From: Loripinus fragilis
Taxonomy: Eukaryota > Mollusca > Bivalvia > Lucinida > Lucinidae
Assembly: GCA_964019695.1 (NCBI GenBank)
Contig: CAXHUL010000519.1
Location: forward strand, 176,723-240,722
Reading direction: 5' to 3'
Length of the DNA: 64,000 nt
Shown here: positions 54,520 through 64,000 of the stretch, piece by piece
Layout of the letters: each line of letters opens with the position of its first letter
How positions within the stretch are numbered: the stretch's first letter is position 1
The notes under the pieces: generated by a model
What the model was told of the DNA's origin: nothing
Database searches by the model: none
The model's input: only the letters and a program-made list of their open reading frames with translations
Translations under genes and position numbers: made by a program

Positions 54520-57290
54520 AAAGACAGACCACATAGTAAAATGTTTTCGCTACAACAGGTTATTTGCATGACTTTTATAATGGTTTTGTAATTTTATTGT
54601 GTGTTTTATATTAATTAAAATAAATAAATTTTGTACAAAGTTTCATTGAAGTTGAAAGGGGTCCAAATCAGTTATTTTAGGTTTACGTTATAACATATTG
54701 TGAAGGGGGACATTTTACCCTGGGATAAAGTGCCCCTCCTTCTACATGTTATCAGCATTGTTATATTTTTTTTCTTTTTTTAAAGGGAACAGCAACCCTG
54801 ATGATTACAATGTTTTATATGAAATATCTTAATAAACCATGAATTTTGATGCCAGTTTCGTCTAAATCGGTTGAAAAATGTGGAAGTTATGGGCGTTTGA
54901 ATATTTGCAAATGGACTGTAATGATTGCGGCCATATTGTAGGCTTAGTGACGTCACTCAGCCTAATTAAATATGCGTAATCAAAATAAAAGACAAACGAA
55001 TGGATTATTTGCATTAATCTTTAATGAAACATTTTCCTTGTGTATAAAGCTACATATCTGCTGAAACACAGATGATGTGGTAGTAGTGATAACTAAAAAT
55101 TAAGCAGTTGAAAAATTTCTGTAAACTAATTTAATATTCAAAATGGCGGCTACATGTTTGCTATATTGAACTTTTTAAATGCCCATATCTTGCCCATTTC
55201 ACAACCGATTTTGATGATACTTGTATCAAAAATCATGGTTCATAGACCTCTTTCTGATAAAACATACTTATAATTAGGGTTGCTTTCCCCTTTAATTGAG
55301 TATGATAAGACTTTTATAAAAGCTTCAATGAAAAGGACCAAAATCCAATGTAAAGTATCTAACTCTGGTCTGTCTATCCCCGGGGACACTTTTGGTCTGT
55401 CTATCCCTGGGAACACTTTTGAAATCCAAACTTGGGGTAAAATGCCCTCCGCCATCCATAAAACATATAATATGCATGTCTTATATGTGCTTTATTATTA
55501 AATTGTATGTTTTATATTTGTAAGAATAAGATTCTTAAAAATCAATGAAAGGGTCTTGAATCCATTGTTAAAGTGTTTAAGATATAAAGCAATGAAGAAG
55601 GGACACTTTACCCCAAGGGTAAATTGTCTATCCACCCCCTTCAACATATTATCACAATATTATATAGTTTTTTATATTTAGATAAAGAAGATTTGTAAAA
55701 TATTTAGATTAAAGAGACTTGAATCCATTGTAAAGAGTCTAACGATGCTCTATCTGCCCCTAGAAACACTTTACCTTGGAGGGTGAAGTGCCCTTCCCCA
55801 CCCACCTCTCCATAAAAAAACATTTGCATGTGTTATAAGTGCTATGTTGTTTAATTGTATGCTTTACATATTTAAAAAAATCCTATAAAGGTTCAGTGAA
55901 ATGAAAGGGACCGGAGTCCAACTTTTAAGTATGTAAATAATAACATGTTGTAGTGTAAGGGGGCAGGGGCACTTTACCCCAGGGTTAAGTGCACCAATCA
56001 TAATATATGTTATCTGCATTAGTTATTATTAGTGTTTTTATATTAAGTAAAAAAAGATTTGCAAAAGGTTCAATCGATTAAACCAGAATCCAGTCTATCT
56101 GTCCCTGGGGACACTTTACTTTAGGGGTTAAATGCCCTTCCCAAGCCCCCTCTCCATCAAAATTTTTACTTGCATGTTTATAAGTGCTTTGTTATTTAAT
56201 TGTATGTTTTAGATAAGTTGAATAAGATTCTTATAAAGTTTCAGTGAAAGGGACCTGAGACCATTGTTTAAGTATGTAGTAGAGGGTGACACTTTACCCT
56301 GTGGTAAAGTGCCCCCCCCCCACCGCGCGCCCCACCAAACACTCACACAAAGTGTTATTATTTTAACACTAGATATTTTCTGGTCCCTTTAACCCTTTAA
56401 TGATACATTATAAGAATCTAATCCTTACACACAATTAGATAACTTAACACTTAAAAGACATACAAATAGTATGTTTTAAGGAGAGGAGTATTTTACCAAA
56501 AGGTAAAATTCTCTGGAGACAGATGAATTAGAGTAAGACACTGTACAATGGTACAATGGATTCAGGTCCTTTACTTTGAAACTTTACACAAATTATATCC
56601 TACTTAATATATAAAACACTAATAATAATGCAGATAGCATGTTGCAGAGGATAAATCCAGGTTAAAGTGTCCCACTCACACCATGTTATTACTTAACACT
56701 TGTATTAATGGATTTGGATCTCTTTTGTTGAAACTTTACACAAATCTTATGCCAATTGATAATAAAACACACACTTAAATAACAAACACTCATAAAATAC
56801 ATGCAAATAACTAGTTGTGGGATGGACACTTTATCCCAGGGTAAATTGACCCCTCCCCCAGCAATGTGTCATTACTTTAATGCTTAAACGATGGATTCTG
56901 GTCCATTTCATTGACATTTTATACGAATCTTAGACTTACAAATATGAAACATGCATTTTAATGACAAAACATGTATAAGACATGCTAATAATATGCTTTA
57001 TGGGCGGAGGAGGGCATTCTAAACAATTTTATCTAAAGTAAAGTGTCCCTGGGGTAGACAGACCAAAGGTAGACACTCTAAATGGATTTGGTCCTTTTTG
57101 AACCTTTATACAAATCTTATCCTACCTTATATTTAAAACACTTATGATAATTAATATAACATGTCACAAGGAGGGCACTTCGCCCTATTGTAAAGTGTTT
57201 CCTCTCACAACATTTTATTACATAATGAGTATATAATGGATTTGGATTCCTTTCATTGGCACTTTGCACAGATCATGTTGTTGGGGGGGG
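54520..57290. repeat. Head-to-head inverted satellite with palindromic 'acactttaccc' cores
   Basis: From 54520 to about 56330 units (~185-200 bp) read 'gggacactttaccccagggtaaagtgcccctcc', 'atgttataagtgctttgttatttaattgtatgttttatat' and 'gattcttataaagtttcagtgaaagggacctgaatccattg'. From about 56390 to 57290 the same phrases run in reverse complement ('aatggattcaggtcctttactttgaaactttacacaaat'). Each unit core is an imperfect palindrome (ACACTTTACCC / GGGTAAAGTG). A MITE interrupts it at 54782-55293. No ORF of note. Confidence 0.78.
54782..55293. mobile_element. ~510-bp MITE with AAAGGG...GCAACCCT ends
   Basis: The left end 'aaagggaacagcaaccct' pairs with the right end 'agggttgctttcccctttaa'. It has AT-rich flanks (possible TTAA-type site, not proven). 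The interior is unique, non-coding and not part of the satellite. It contains a CRE-like 'gtgacgtcac' at about 54948-54957. Confidence 0.72.
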
Positions 57291-57293
57291 GGG

Positions 57294-57656
57294 GGGAGCG
57301 CAGTGGCTCAGTGGTAGAGTGCTTGACTCGAGACCAAAGGGCCGCAGGTTCAAGCCTCACCGGCGTCACTGCATTGTATAACTGAAAGATTGTTGATGGG
57401 ACGTAAAGAATCAAATCAAACAAACAAACAAAACAAATAGAGTTAGTCTCTCTATTTGTTTTGTTTGTTTGTTTGATTTGATTCTTTACGTCCCATTAAT
57501 AAACTTTCAGTTAAACAGGGACGAGTCTACTTGGGTTAAAACAGTACTAAGCTACAATAAATGTGTCTTGCTCAAGGACCACAACCCAGTGACGCCGGTG
57601 AGGCTCGAACACGCGGCCTCTTGGTCTCCAGTCAAGCTTTCTAGCCTCGCGCTCCC
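57294..57656. mobile_element. Tail-to-tail inverted pair of family-A SINEs
   Basis: The plus copy (57294-57436) has an intact tRNA head but lacks about 85 bp of body ('actgcattg' joins 'tataactgaaag'). The minus copy (57452-57656) is nearly full length. Their AAAC/GTTT tails meet around the dyad 'caaatagagttagtctctctatttg'. It separates the inverted satellite from the palindrome array. Confidence 0.85.
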
Positions 57657-57699
57657 AAACTGTATATGTAGAATTGGCCACACTTGTGGTTTAATTCTT

Positions 57700-58440
57700 A
57701 ATCTCTTCGTAACAAGTGTTTGTTAAGACAATTACAGAGCAGCTTTGAAATAATTTTTAGTGTCTAACAAGTATTTGTTAGTGGTATTAACAAGTATTTG
57801 TTAAGCATAGTAAAGTATTATAGAACTTTAACAAGTACTTGTTAAGCTGGCTGATGTTGTGATTTAATTCTCCATATCCTCTTAATAAGCGCTTGTTAAG
57901 ACAATAATAGAGTCACATTGAAATATTTTTTTCAGTCTCTAACAAGTATTTGTTAGCGGAAACTGTTAACAAGTATTTGTTAATCATTGAGCTGTGCAAA
58001 GGTGTTGTATTATAGAACCTTAGCAAGTACTTGTAAACTGATCAATAGTGTGACTTAATTCTTAAGTGCTTTCATACATGTGTTTAGTATTTAACAAGTA
58101 TTTGTTAGCGATTACTACAAGTAATATAGAGTTAACAAGTGTTTGTCAAGCATTGGGTTCGGTAAAAGTGTTGTATTAATAAAGCAGTCTTGTGACCTAA
58201 TTCTAACTCTCTTTTTAACAAGTGCTTGTTAAGTCAATAATAGAACAGCTTTGAAATAAGTTTCAGTGCCTAACAAATATTTGTTAGCGTTTACTACAAG
58301 TAATTTAGAGTTAACAAGGAGTTGTTAAGCATAGAGTTGTGTAAAAGAGTTTATTATAGAATTTTAACAAGTATTTGTTAAACTGACTAGACCTTTGATT
58401 TGATTCTTAATATCTGTTTATCAAGTGTTTGTTAATCCAA
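57700..58440. repeat. Array of 15 palindromes related to TTAACAAGTACTTGTTAA
   Basis: Sites start near 57710, 57765, 57787, 57828, 57882, 57940, 57965, 58020, 58091, 58132, 58215, 58271, 58311, 58364 and 58419. 57828-57846 holds the perfect 18-bp palindrome and most others differ by 1-3 bases. The sites sit in a higher-order unit of about 175 bp with four palindromes, each with its own flank ('cagtctctaacaag...gttagcg', 'gagttaacaag...gttaagcat', 'gaactttaacaag...gttaaactg'). The bases between palindromes are less conserved. Confidence 0.85.
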
Positions 58441-58904
58441 GAATATTAAACCTGTACAGTCTTTCTTGTGTTCATTTTGTATCAAAATTTTACAACTTGA
58501 CCATATGGAAATGGTCAAATCAAATTGGAACGTGTTCGATGAGAGTGTGAGTTCTGGGGTGCCCTTTGGTCTGAGGCCCGTCATCATGCAATTAAAGAGG
58601 AAACCATAGTTATAAACCATGAATTAATATGATTCTGTTGAATTGATAGACCAAATAGCCATAAAATACTGGTTATGTTATGTCCGTTTCAGGAGAGTTT
58701 GCGTAACTTATCAGCCACACTCTCAACTGTAGGTGCGTGGTGATTGACCTTTATATCCAGATCTTCCCTCTTTATGCATTCAAGCAGGGGAGGCGTATCG
58801 ACTAAGCAAATACTTACTATTGTTGAACTTGAATAGAAATATTAGTAAGTAGAAATATCCCTCCATGGCTTCCCTATAGTTTCCATCATATCTCGCTACA
58901 CTGG

Positions 58905-59068
58905 GCATGCGCGGACCCAGATTGCCAGAGGGGGTCCAACTCCGACAACGTTTTTTTATAGTTTTTGTAAATTACAAGTAAGAGAGGACAACCAAATACC
59001 ACTAAAAGTGTTTTTCAGGGGGGGGAGGGGTTCCGGACTCGCTGCCCCATATCTGGATCCGCCCGTGC
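58905..59068. mobile_element. MITE with GCATGCGCGGACCCAG ends
   Basis: The left end 'gcatgcgcggacccag' pairs with the right end 'tctggatccgcccgtgc'. It shares 'ccagagggggtccaactc' with the family at 44541. No coding. Confidence 0.65.
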
Positions 59069-59232
59069 TGGGAACATGTACGGCATTGATTGGACAGACC
59101 GCAGTGAAAGCTTTGCACATTGATTAATATACGTAACTCTCAGTAAGCAGATGTCCATTAGAGCCAGCACGTGTATGTGATTCTGTTCCTAATTGTAAAT
59201 GCGGACAGTGGAGACTCTCGTGGGTCTGCGCA

Positions 59233-59240
59233 TATATAAG
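59233..59240 (+). promoter_or_regulatory. Candidate TATA box upstream of the channel exon
   Basis: TATATAAG lies about 335 bp before the proposed ATG (about 140 bp if the MITE at 59339-59532 is removed). 59140-59330 is less AT-rich than its surroundings. Promoter function is inferred only from position. Confidence 0.3.
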
Positions 59241-59338
59241 CACAGTCTCTTGAGAGTCCACAATGCTCGCAGCTTTAGTAAAGGCTCCGACAAAATACCA
59301 ATGCCATCGGGTTACAAGTACCTACCTGCACGTTTAAA

Positions 59339-59532
59339 TACTGTAAATTCGGAAATTTTCGCGAGGATTTTATTTTCGTGAAAATCAAATCCTCGCGAAA
59401 TGGCGAAATCACTCTGTCGTTTACTGATATAGGAAAATCATGCCATAGTCGCGAATTTTTAGCGTCGCAAATATATTTTATAACGCTATTCGCGAAAATA
59501 AAATTCTCGCGAAAAGTTCCGGATTTACAGTA
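59339..59532. mobile_element. Palindromic MITE with CTGTAAATTCGG ends, TA duplication
   Basis: The left end TACTGTAAATTCGGAA joined to 'attttcgcgagg' is the inverse of the right end 'ctcgcgaaaagttccggatttacagta'. The inner arms 'ttcgcgaggattttattttcgtgaaaat' and 'attcgcgaaaataaaattctcgcgaa' also pair. Flanking TA dinucleotides fit a Tc1/mariner-type insertion (inference). Confidence 0.82.
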
Positions 59533-59568
59533 GTGACTTTACGCATATGCGATAAGTATCATTATTTT

Positions 59569-59870
59569 ATGAGCTGTCCAACTTGGGAATTTCAAACATA
59601 CAGTTCTGCTCATACAAAAGACAAAATGCAAAATAAGAAGGAGGAAAAAATAATAAATGTTTTTACGGTTACAACGAAAAGGAATAACAATGAGCGGCTA
59701 AAACCAGAGGAGATAAGTGGCAACGATAAAAGCACAGCCTTCACCAACCAGGCTCTTAAAAGAAACGATAAACGCAAAGACTTTATCAAACAGTCACTCA
59801 TTAAATTTTCATCCATAACATCCTTTCATGGAGTTAGGTACATCGCTGAGTCAGATTCTCATTGGAGACG
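59569..59870 (+). CDS. DEG/ENaC-type sodium channel, probable first coding exon
   Basis: The ATG at 59569 opens a 100-codon frame ending at a consensus donor (GACG|GTAAGT at 59870/59871), in phase 2. The first ~75 residues are hydrophilic, with many Lys and Asn (cytoplasmic tail). The end reads FSSITSFHGVRYIAESDSHW. In the DEG/ENaC superfamily a conserved His-Gly motif (here H87-G88) sits just before the first membrane helix and governs gating, in contexts such as 'ts.HG..ri.es...rr..W'. The exon ends where the helix should begin. The first-helix exon was not identified downstream to 64000. Which subfamily (ASIC, FaNaC, other) cannot be told. Chance similarity remains possible because the diagnostic part is about 20 residues. 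Confidence 0.55.
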
Positions 59871-60846
59871 GTAAGTAAAATGTTCATATATCCTCTGTCG
59901 AATTCTCAGTCAACTTGGCTTTTAATTAATCTGTTGTAACACGGGTGGGCATCAGCGGAACTACCGCGAAATCGCGTTAACGTAAGTTGTTCCTTCGTCA
60001 CATCCGGGACCTTTCGCGGTAGTGGCATCGTCACGAAAAAGCCAAACAAAGGTAGGTACTCTCGCTTGTTTTGATTTTTTTGTAAAAGAAAGAGCAAACT
60101 ATGTAAAAATCCGGCAATGCTATTTCATGTAGATATGAATTACCTTGCTAAGCAGGCCAAACGCGATGCTGAAAAAAGCTTTGCTTTGAGATGAGAACCG
60201 TAACCAAATCGAACCCCGAACGGGATTTCTTTAGTTTTATGTCAAAGCGAAGAAAGTATGCAGATGCTTGCAAATTTTAGCTCATAACAAGAGCATTTTA
60301 CACATGGCATGTACATGACAGCCCTTATTCGTCCTTCGGACGTAAACAGATCGAACCGATCATGTTCTATGAAGGAATAAATGCCAAAGTTTTCAGGCGC
60401 AGTATCGCCTTTGCCATCGCGGTAGTTGTAACGTCACGCTCTAGTTCCTTCGAGTATACCATGTCAGTACATGCAGTGCATGCAGGCGCGGAGAGAAATG
60501 TTTGTAATATTGTAGTATCTACCGAAACTCCCCAAACCACTACCAGGCCATCTCAAACGCTGCTCCCCGTGTACAAACTAGCACACTTACCCATGCCCCA
60601 CACCAAGTCCTCACCTCCAAGACCCCACAGCCTCAAGATAAAGAGAGATTATTGCAAAGAGACAAAATGACTGTTAGAGTGATGGGATTTTGTTAATACA
60701 TTGGGACAATTGATGGAAAGACGATCAAATACATTGATGAATCTAAAGTGTATTATAAAAAAATTCTTGCAAGAATTTGTTTCCAGTATAGATATTGTAT
60801 GGAAAGAAGACCTAGGCCTACATGTAGCATCCATTTTGTTGATTGT
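59871..60846. other. Putative intron, no exon recognised
   Basis: Contains an inverted pair 'actaccgcgaaa' / 'tttcgcggtagt' at about 59960-60025 and repeated 'atcgcggtagt' at about 60417. The 102-codon plus frame at 60362 (Ser/Thr/Pro-rich end) has no recognisable domain. Confidence 0.4.
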
Positions 60847-61055
60847 TTTTTGTTTTTTTTTGTTTAATTTGATTCTTTACGTCCACTCAACAATCTTTCA
60901 GTTATGCGGGACGGGTCTTCCTGGGTTGAACCAGTACTAAGCTAGATTAAATGTGTCTTACTCAAGGACAACAACGCAGTGACGCCGGTGAGGCTCGAAC
61001 CCGCGGCCCTTCGGTCTCGAGTCAAGCACTCTACCACTGAGCCACTGCGCTCCCT
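60847..61055 (-). mobile_element. tRNA-derived SINE, family A, full length with 13-bp TSD
   Basis: The whole family consensus is present, with B-box complement 'ggctcgaacccgcgg' and a T-rich tail interrupted by G. TTTTGTTGATTGT at 60834-60846 and 61056-61068 is the target-site duplication. It is among the least diverged copies in the window. Confidence 0.92.
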
Positions 61056-61257
61056 TTTTGTTGATTGTGACACAGCTTTAAAATACAAATGTAATACACA
61101 TTTTACAAAAAGATAGCACACTGCGATATATCTCCTTAATTTACCTCAGACTTGAACATTGATAAACAACATTCAGACTAAAGTAAAATGCATTTAAGCC
61201 CCATCAGTTTTTGTTTTAACATCAACATAATCTAGAGCGAAAATTTGGTACCATTTA

Positions 61258-63075
61258 GATGCATTTAAACCCCCCCCCCACTCCAGCCCCAGTGGATTCG
61301 GCTGCTGTCCGTTCTAAAGTGATGGTTCTTTTGTTGTTGATTCATTGTTTAGACCGTGGCTCAACTAGGGGGTTCTTTAGCTCGAACTATCTGTGAGTCA
61401 TGGGCCGTTTTGATCATAGTGTCTTAGTTTGATAAGATTGTTTCTCGGTGATGATAAATTGCAATAGTTAGGGAGCCTCCATGCGAGCTAACAGTTTTGT
61501 GTTTTAATAACATTAGAATCCAGGGCAAAGATTTGGTACTAGTAAAATGCATTTATTGGTTCCTGAAATATGGACCAATCAGAGACCTGAGATCTGTAGA
61601 CTGAGCTTACAGTTACAACTATACGCCAATGTGATTGAATAAATGATGAAACTGGTAATTTGAGTCCTTCTTATTTAACAAATTATTATAGGCTGTGGTG
61701 GTGGCACTTGGAATTATAGAATCAGAATTTCCTTACTCTAGCATTCAATGCAATTCTGGTATGCCTGTCATCCAGTTATGACGATTTCTTTGCTGCAAAT
61801 AATGTTTACCTCCCTTTGACCAATTGTGGTTAATTCGACAGGAACACAAGGTCTCGCTTTTATTTAACCTTTTAAAAGAGCATAGGGTGTTTTGTTTTTA
61901 TCTTATTTATTGGAGTGTAAGACCTGTCGAATCATTCTAAGGACAAGAAAAATAATCTTTTCTCTGTATTGAGGTATATGGAAAATTAATAACAGTATCA
62001 TAACCTACCTTAAGACCCCAGTGGCTTTGGCTGCTGTTCATTCTAAGGCTGTGGTTATGTTGTTGTTAATTTGTTGTTGATTGTTGCTTCCATTGTGGGG
62101 TTCTGTAATTATTCCATGCTTTGTTGTGCATTGCTTTGTGTCTTTTGCAATCATCTTGACGGTGAAGAGAGAGCTGGTTGCTTTATTTTGTTTGTCTTCC
62201 TGATGTCTTATGATTGTTGCTATTCTGTGGCTCTTCCTCACGGTGCCGTGAGTTGGTCTGCAGTGTGTGATTGCTCGCTTGCTTTTATCATGAGATGACT
62301 CTGATCTGTGCTGTGCGCAATATGGGTAGCTAAGGGTATCAGATTTCTTCATATGGGCATTAAAGACTGACCAGATTGGGGTCAAGTCGTGGCTGATTTA
62401 AGGTTTCGCTGGACCTAACGCCCAAAACGTTGCAACTCATTTTCTTGAATGACATACAATGTTTCCGCCCTACAAAAACATAGATCATTTTCTTTAACCA
62501 GTTTCAGATTGTGCCACTATGACTCAACCTGAGGTTTTCGTTAGCCCGGACTACGAGTATCTGTGAGTGGTGAACCCCTTCCTTTGTTTCATTATAGTAT
62601 ACTAATTTGATTAAATTGTTTCTCTTTGATGACACATTGCTATAGTTAGGAAGCCTCCATGCGAGCGTAACAATTTTTAGTGCTTTAACAACAACCGATT
62701 CTATGGCGAAGGTCTGGTACCAGTCAAATGCATTTAAGCCCCCCCCCCCCCCCCCGTCCCCGATGTTTTAGGCTGCTGTCCGTTCTAAGGCAGTGGTTCT
62801 GTTGTTGTTGATTCTATGTTTATTGTTGCTCCCATTGTTTTTGGGGGCTCTGTGTTTGGTCTTTGCTTTGTTACTCAGTACTTTATGTCCTTCTAGTTTT
62901 GCAGTCACCTTGATGGGGATTAGAGAGTGAGAGCTGGTTGCTTTACTTTAATTGTCTTCCTGATCAATGTCTTGTGACTGTTAGTGCTCTGTGGCTCTTT
63001 CTCACGGTGCCGTAGGGTTGGTCTGCAGTGTGAGATTGTGGCGTTTCCTAATAACACTCACTTCCTCTTTTTATG
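61258..63075 (+). repeat. Three tandem copies of the 'ggctgctgtccgttctaa' repeat
   Basis: Copies begin near 61258, 62010 and 62735 with a C run or 'gaccccagtgg', then 'ggctgctgtccgttctaa'. The later two continue 'gttgttgttgattc', 'cttgacggtgaagagagagctggttgctttat' and 'ctcacggtgccgt...ttggtctgcagtgtg'. Period about 725-750 bp. Between them 'gtttctcggtgatgataaattgcaatagttagggagcctccatgcgagc' also repeats (about 61440 and 62630). The minus frame at 62038-62385 is a by-product. Confidence 0.75.
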
Positions 63076-63079
63076 CAAT

Positions 63080-64000
63080 AAATATTTCCGTATAGTACAG
63101 GCAACCCGTGATATAACCGGTCTTCCACAACCTATAGGACGAGCAAAGATATAAATCATCATGCACATCTACACAATCTCATCAATATTTGAGATGTTGT
63201 CAGCAATGCGTACCTTCTAATGAAAAAAATGGGCATATACAAAATACTATATATACCCGACAAAAAAAGAAACGCACCACTTAGAACCGTTCAACTCTCA
63301 GGAAGATCACAAGAGATAGGCCAGTTTAGTTTATATCAGTGCAAAGGTATGTAAGGTACTGCTGCGTTGCACGTCTTTTGCAATCAGGCGTCGAAATTGT
63401 GGTAAAGAAAATTGGTCATGAACCAAGTGGGGGTCAAATTGTAAAGTCACAGGAAATAAGCGTTTTATAATGCTCTCTTGCTGGATAAGTTCAAGCAATG
63501 AGAATCATTTCAGAAGACCGAATTGTACTCAGAGTCTTATTCTTTGCAAACGCATTTTTTAATTTATCATACGCGATAATTTAACTAGGTAGCTCATGTA
63601 TTGTGACTACCCTTTGGATAACGATTCCAAACTGAAGATGAACCTAACAAAACATTTAAAGATTTCAACATTGTTTTAATCAATTTAAACGGCCCTAACT
63701 GATTAAAAGCGATTTTGCAATAACAAATATGCATAAACAAATTGGTTGTCTCACATAAAGACAACGTATCATGTTCATACTTTGCAAATGTAAAACATAC
63801 TCGGAATCCCATGTAAATAGTAGCGTTGGATTAACGCTTCCGCAGCTCGTTTACCATTCGCCTTGGTGTGTTTTGTGTCTACACACTGAATGTACAGATA
63901 CTCATCTACGTCACAGATAAGTTTTAGTAAGATTTGATCAGAAATGAATATTTCATGACAATTAACATTTTCACTTGAAAGGGAGATCTAAAAGGGAAAA
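63080..64000. other. Non-coding, one possible interspersed element
   Basis: 'atatacccgacaaaaaaagaaacgcaccactt' at about 63251 has the look of a transposon terminus, but no inverted partner was found in the window. Nothing else is recognised. Confidence 0.35.

Noticed and set aside
60362..60670. 102-codon plus-strand frame after the channel exon
   Set aside because: It has no hydrophobic segment suitable for a first membrane helix and no recognised domain, so it is not treated as the next channel exon.
62038..62385. 115-codon minus-strand frame
   Set aside because: It overlaps one of three copies of a dispersed repeat. The other copies do not preserve the frame, and no domain is visible.

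Overview
The window is animal nuclear DNA, very probably from a bivalve mollusc. The AT-rich background is almost entirely non-coding. It is packed with sequence families familiar from clams and mussels: arrays built on a 'gaccttgaccccaaggtcaaggtcaa' phrase, roughly 165-bp units ending in a TAGCTCACC...GGTGAGCTA hairpin, tRNA-derived SINEs with an 'AGTACTGGTTCAACCCAGG' body, and a hyper-dispersed 'AAACAGTTTGGACCCAGATCAGGCC' module. There are no bacterial-style operons, CRISPR arrays, rRNA genes or intact tRNA genes.

Host genes are sparse. Two well-spliced exons of the lysosomal small GTPase ARL8 lie on the minus strand (10963-11043 and 6509-6670). The exon expected between them, which carries the DxxGQ motif, was not found in the 4.3-kb intron, and that intron is full of MITEs, SINEs and a 47-base poly-G run. 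On the plus strand, 59569-59870 looks like the first coding exon of a DEG/ENaC (amiloride-sensitive, ASIC/FaNaC-like) channel, with a TATA-like box upstream and a palindromic MITE in the putative 5' UTR.

Mobile elements make up most of the rest. At 15680-18350 is a complete, apparently young LTR retrotransposon on the minus strand. It has near-identical LTRs, a tRNA-Leu-type primer-binding site, a polypurine tract and one ORF. That ORF encodes only a zinc-knuckle/coiled-coil protein, with no protease, RT or integrase. It sits inside an older inverted-repeat element. Decayed LINE reverse-transcriptase copies are at 27252-27815 and 29414-31515. SINE copies are numerous and many have clear target-site duplications. 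They include a chimeric dimer (24046-24339), a tail-to-tail pair (57294-57656) and one SINE split by a 2.4-kb TIR element (35098-37497).

Tandem DNA is organised in unusual ways. A 2.9-kb TIR element (40454-43348) carries about 20 copies of a roughly 126-bp unit. Another TIR element (2624-3920) carries roughly 135-bp units, is inserted in a third array, and is itself broken by a SINE. The 2.4-kb TIR element carries nine exact copies of the 14-mer GTAACGTAATTCAC. The 54.2-58.4 kb block combines a head-to-head inverted satellite with a satellite made of 15 copies of the palindrome TTAACAAGTACTTGTTAA. These composite palindrome- and array-bearing elements, together with the gag-only LTR element, are the best candidates for something undescribed. 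All calls were made by reading the sequence; no alignment or database search was run.
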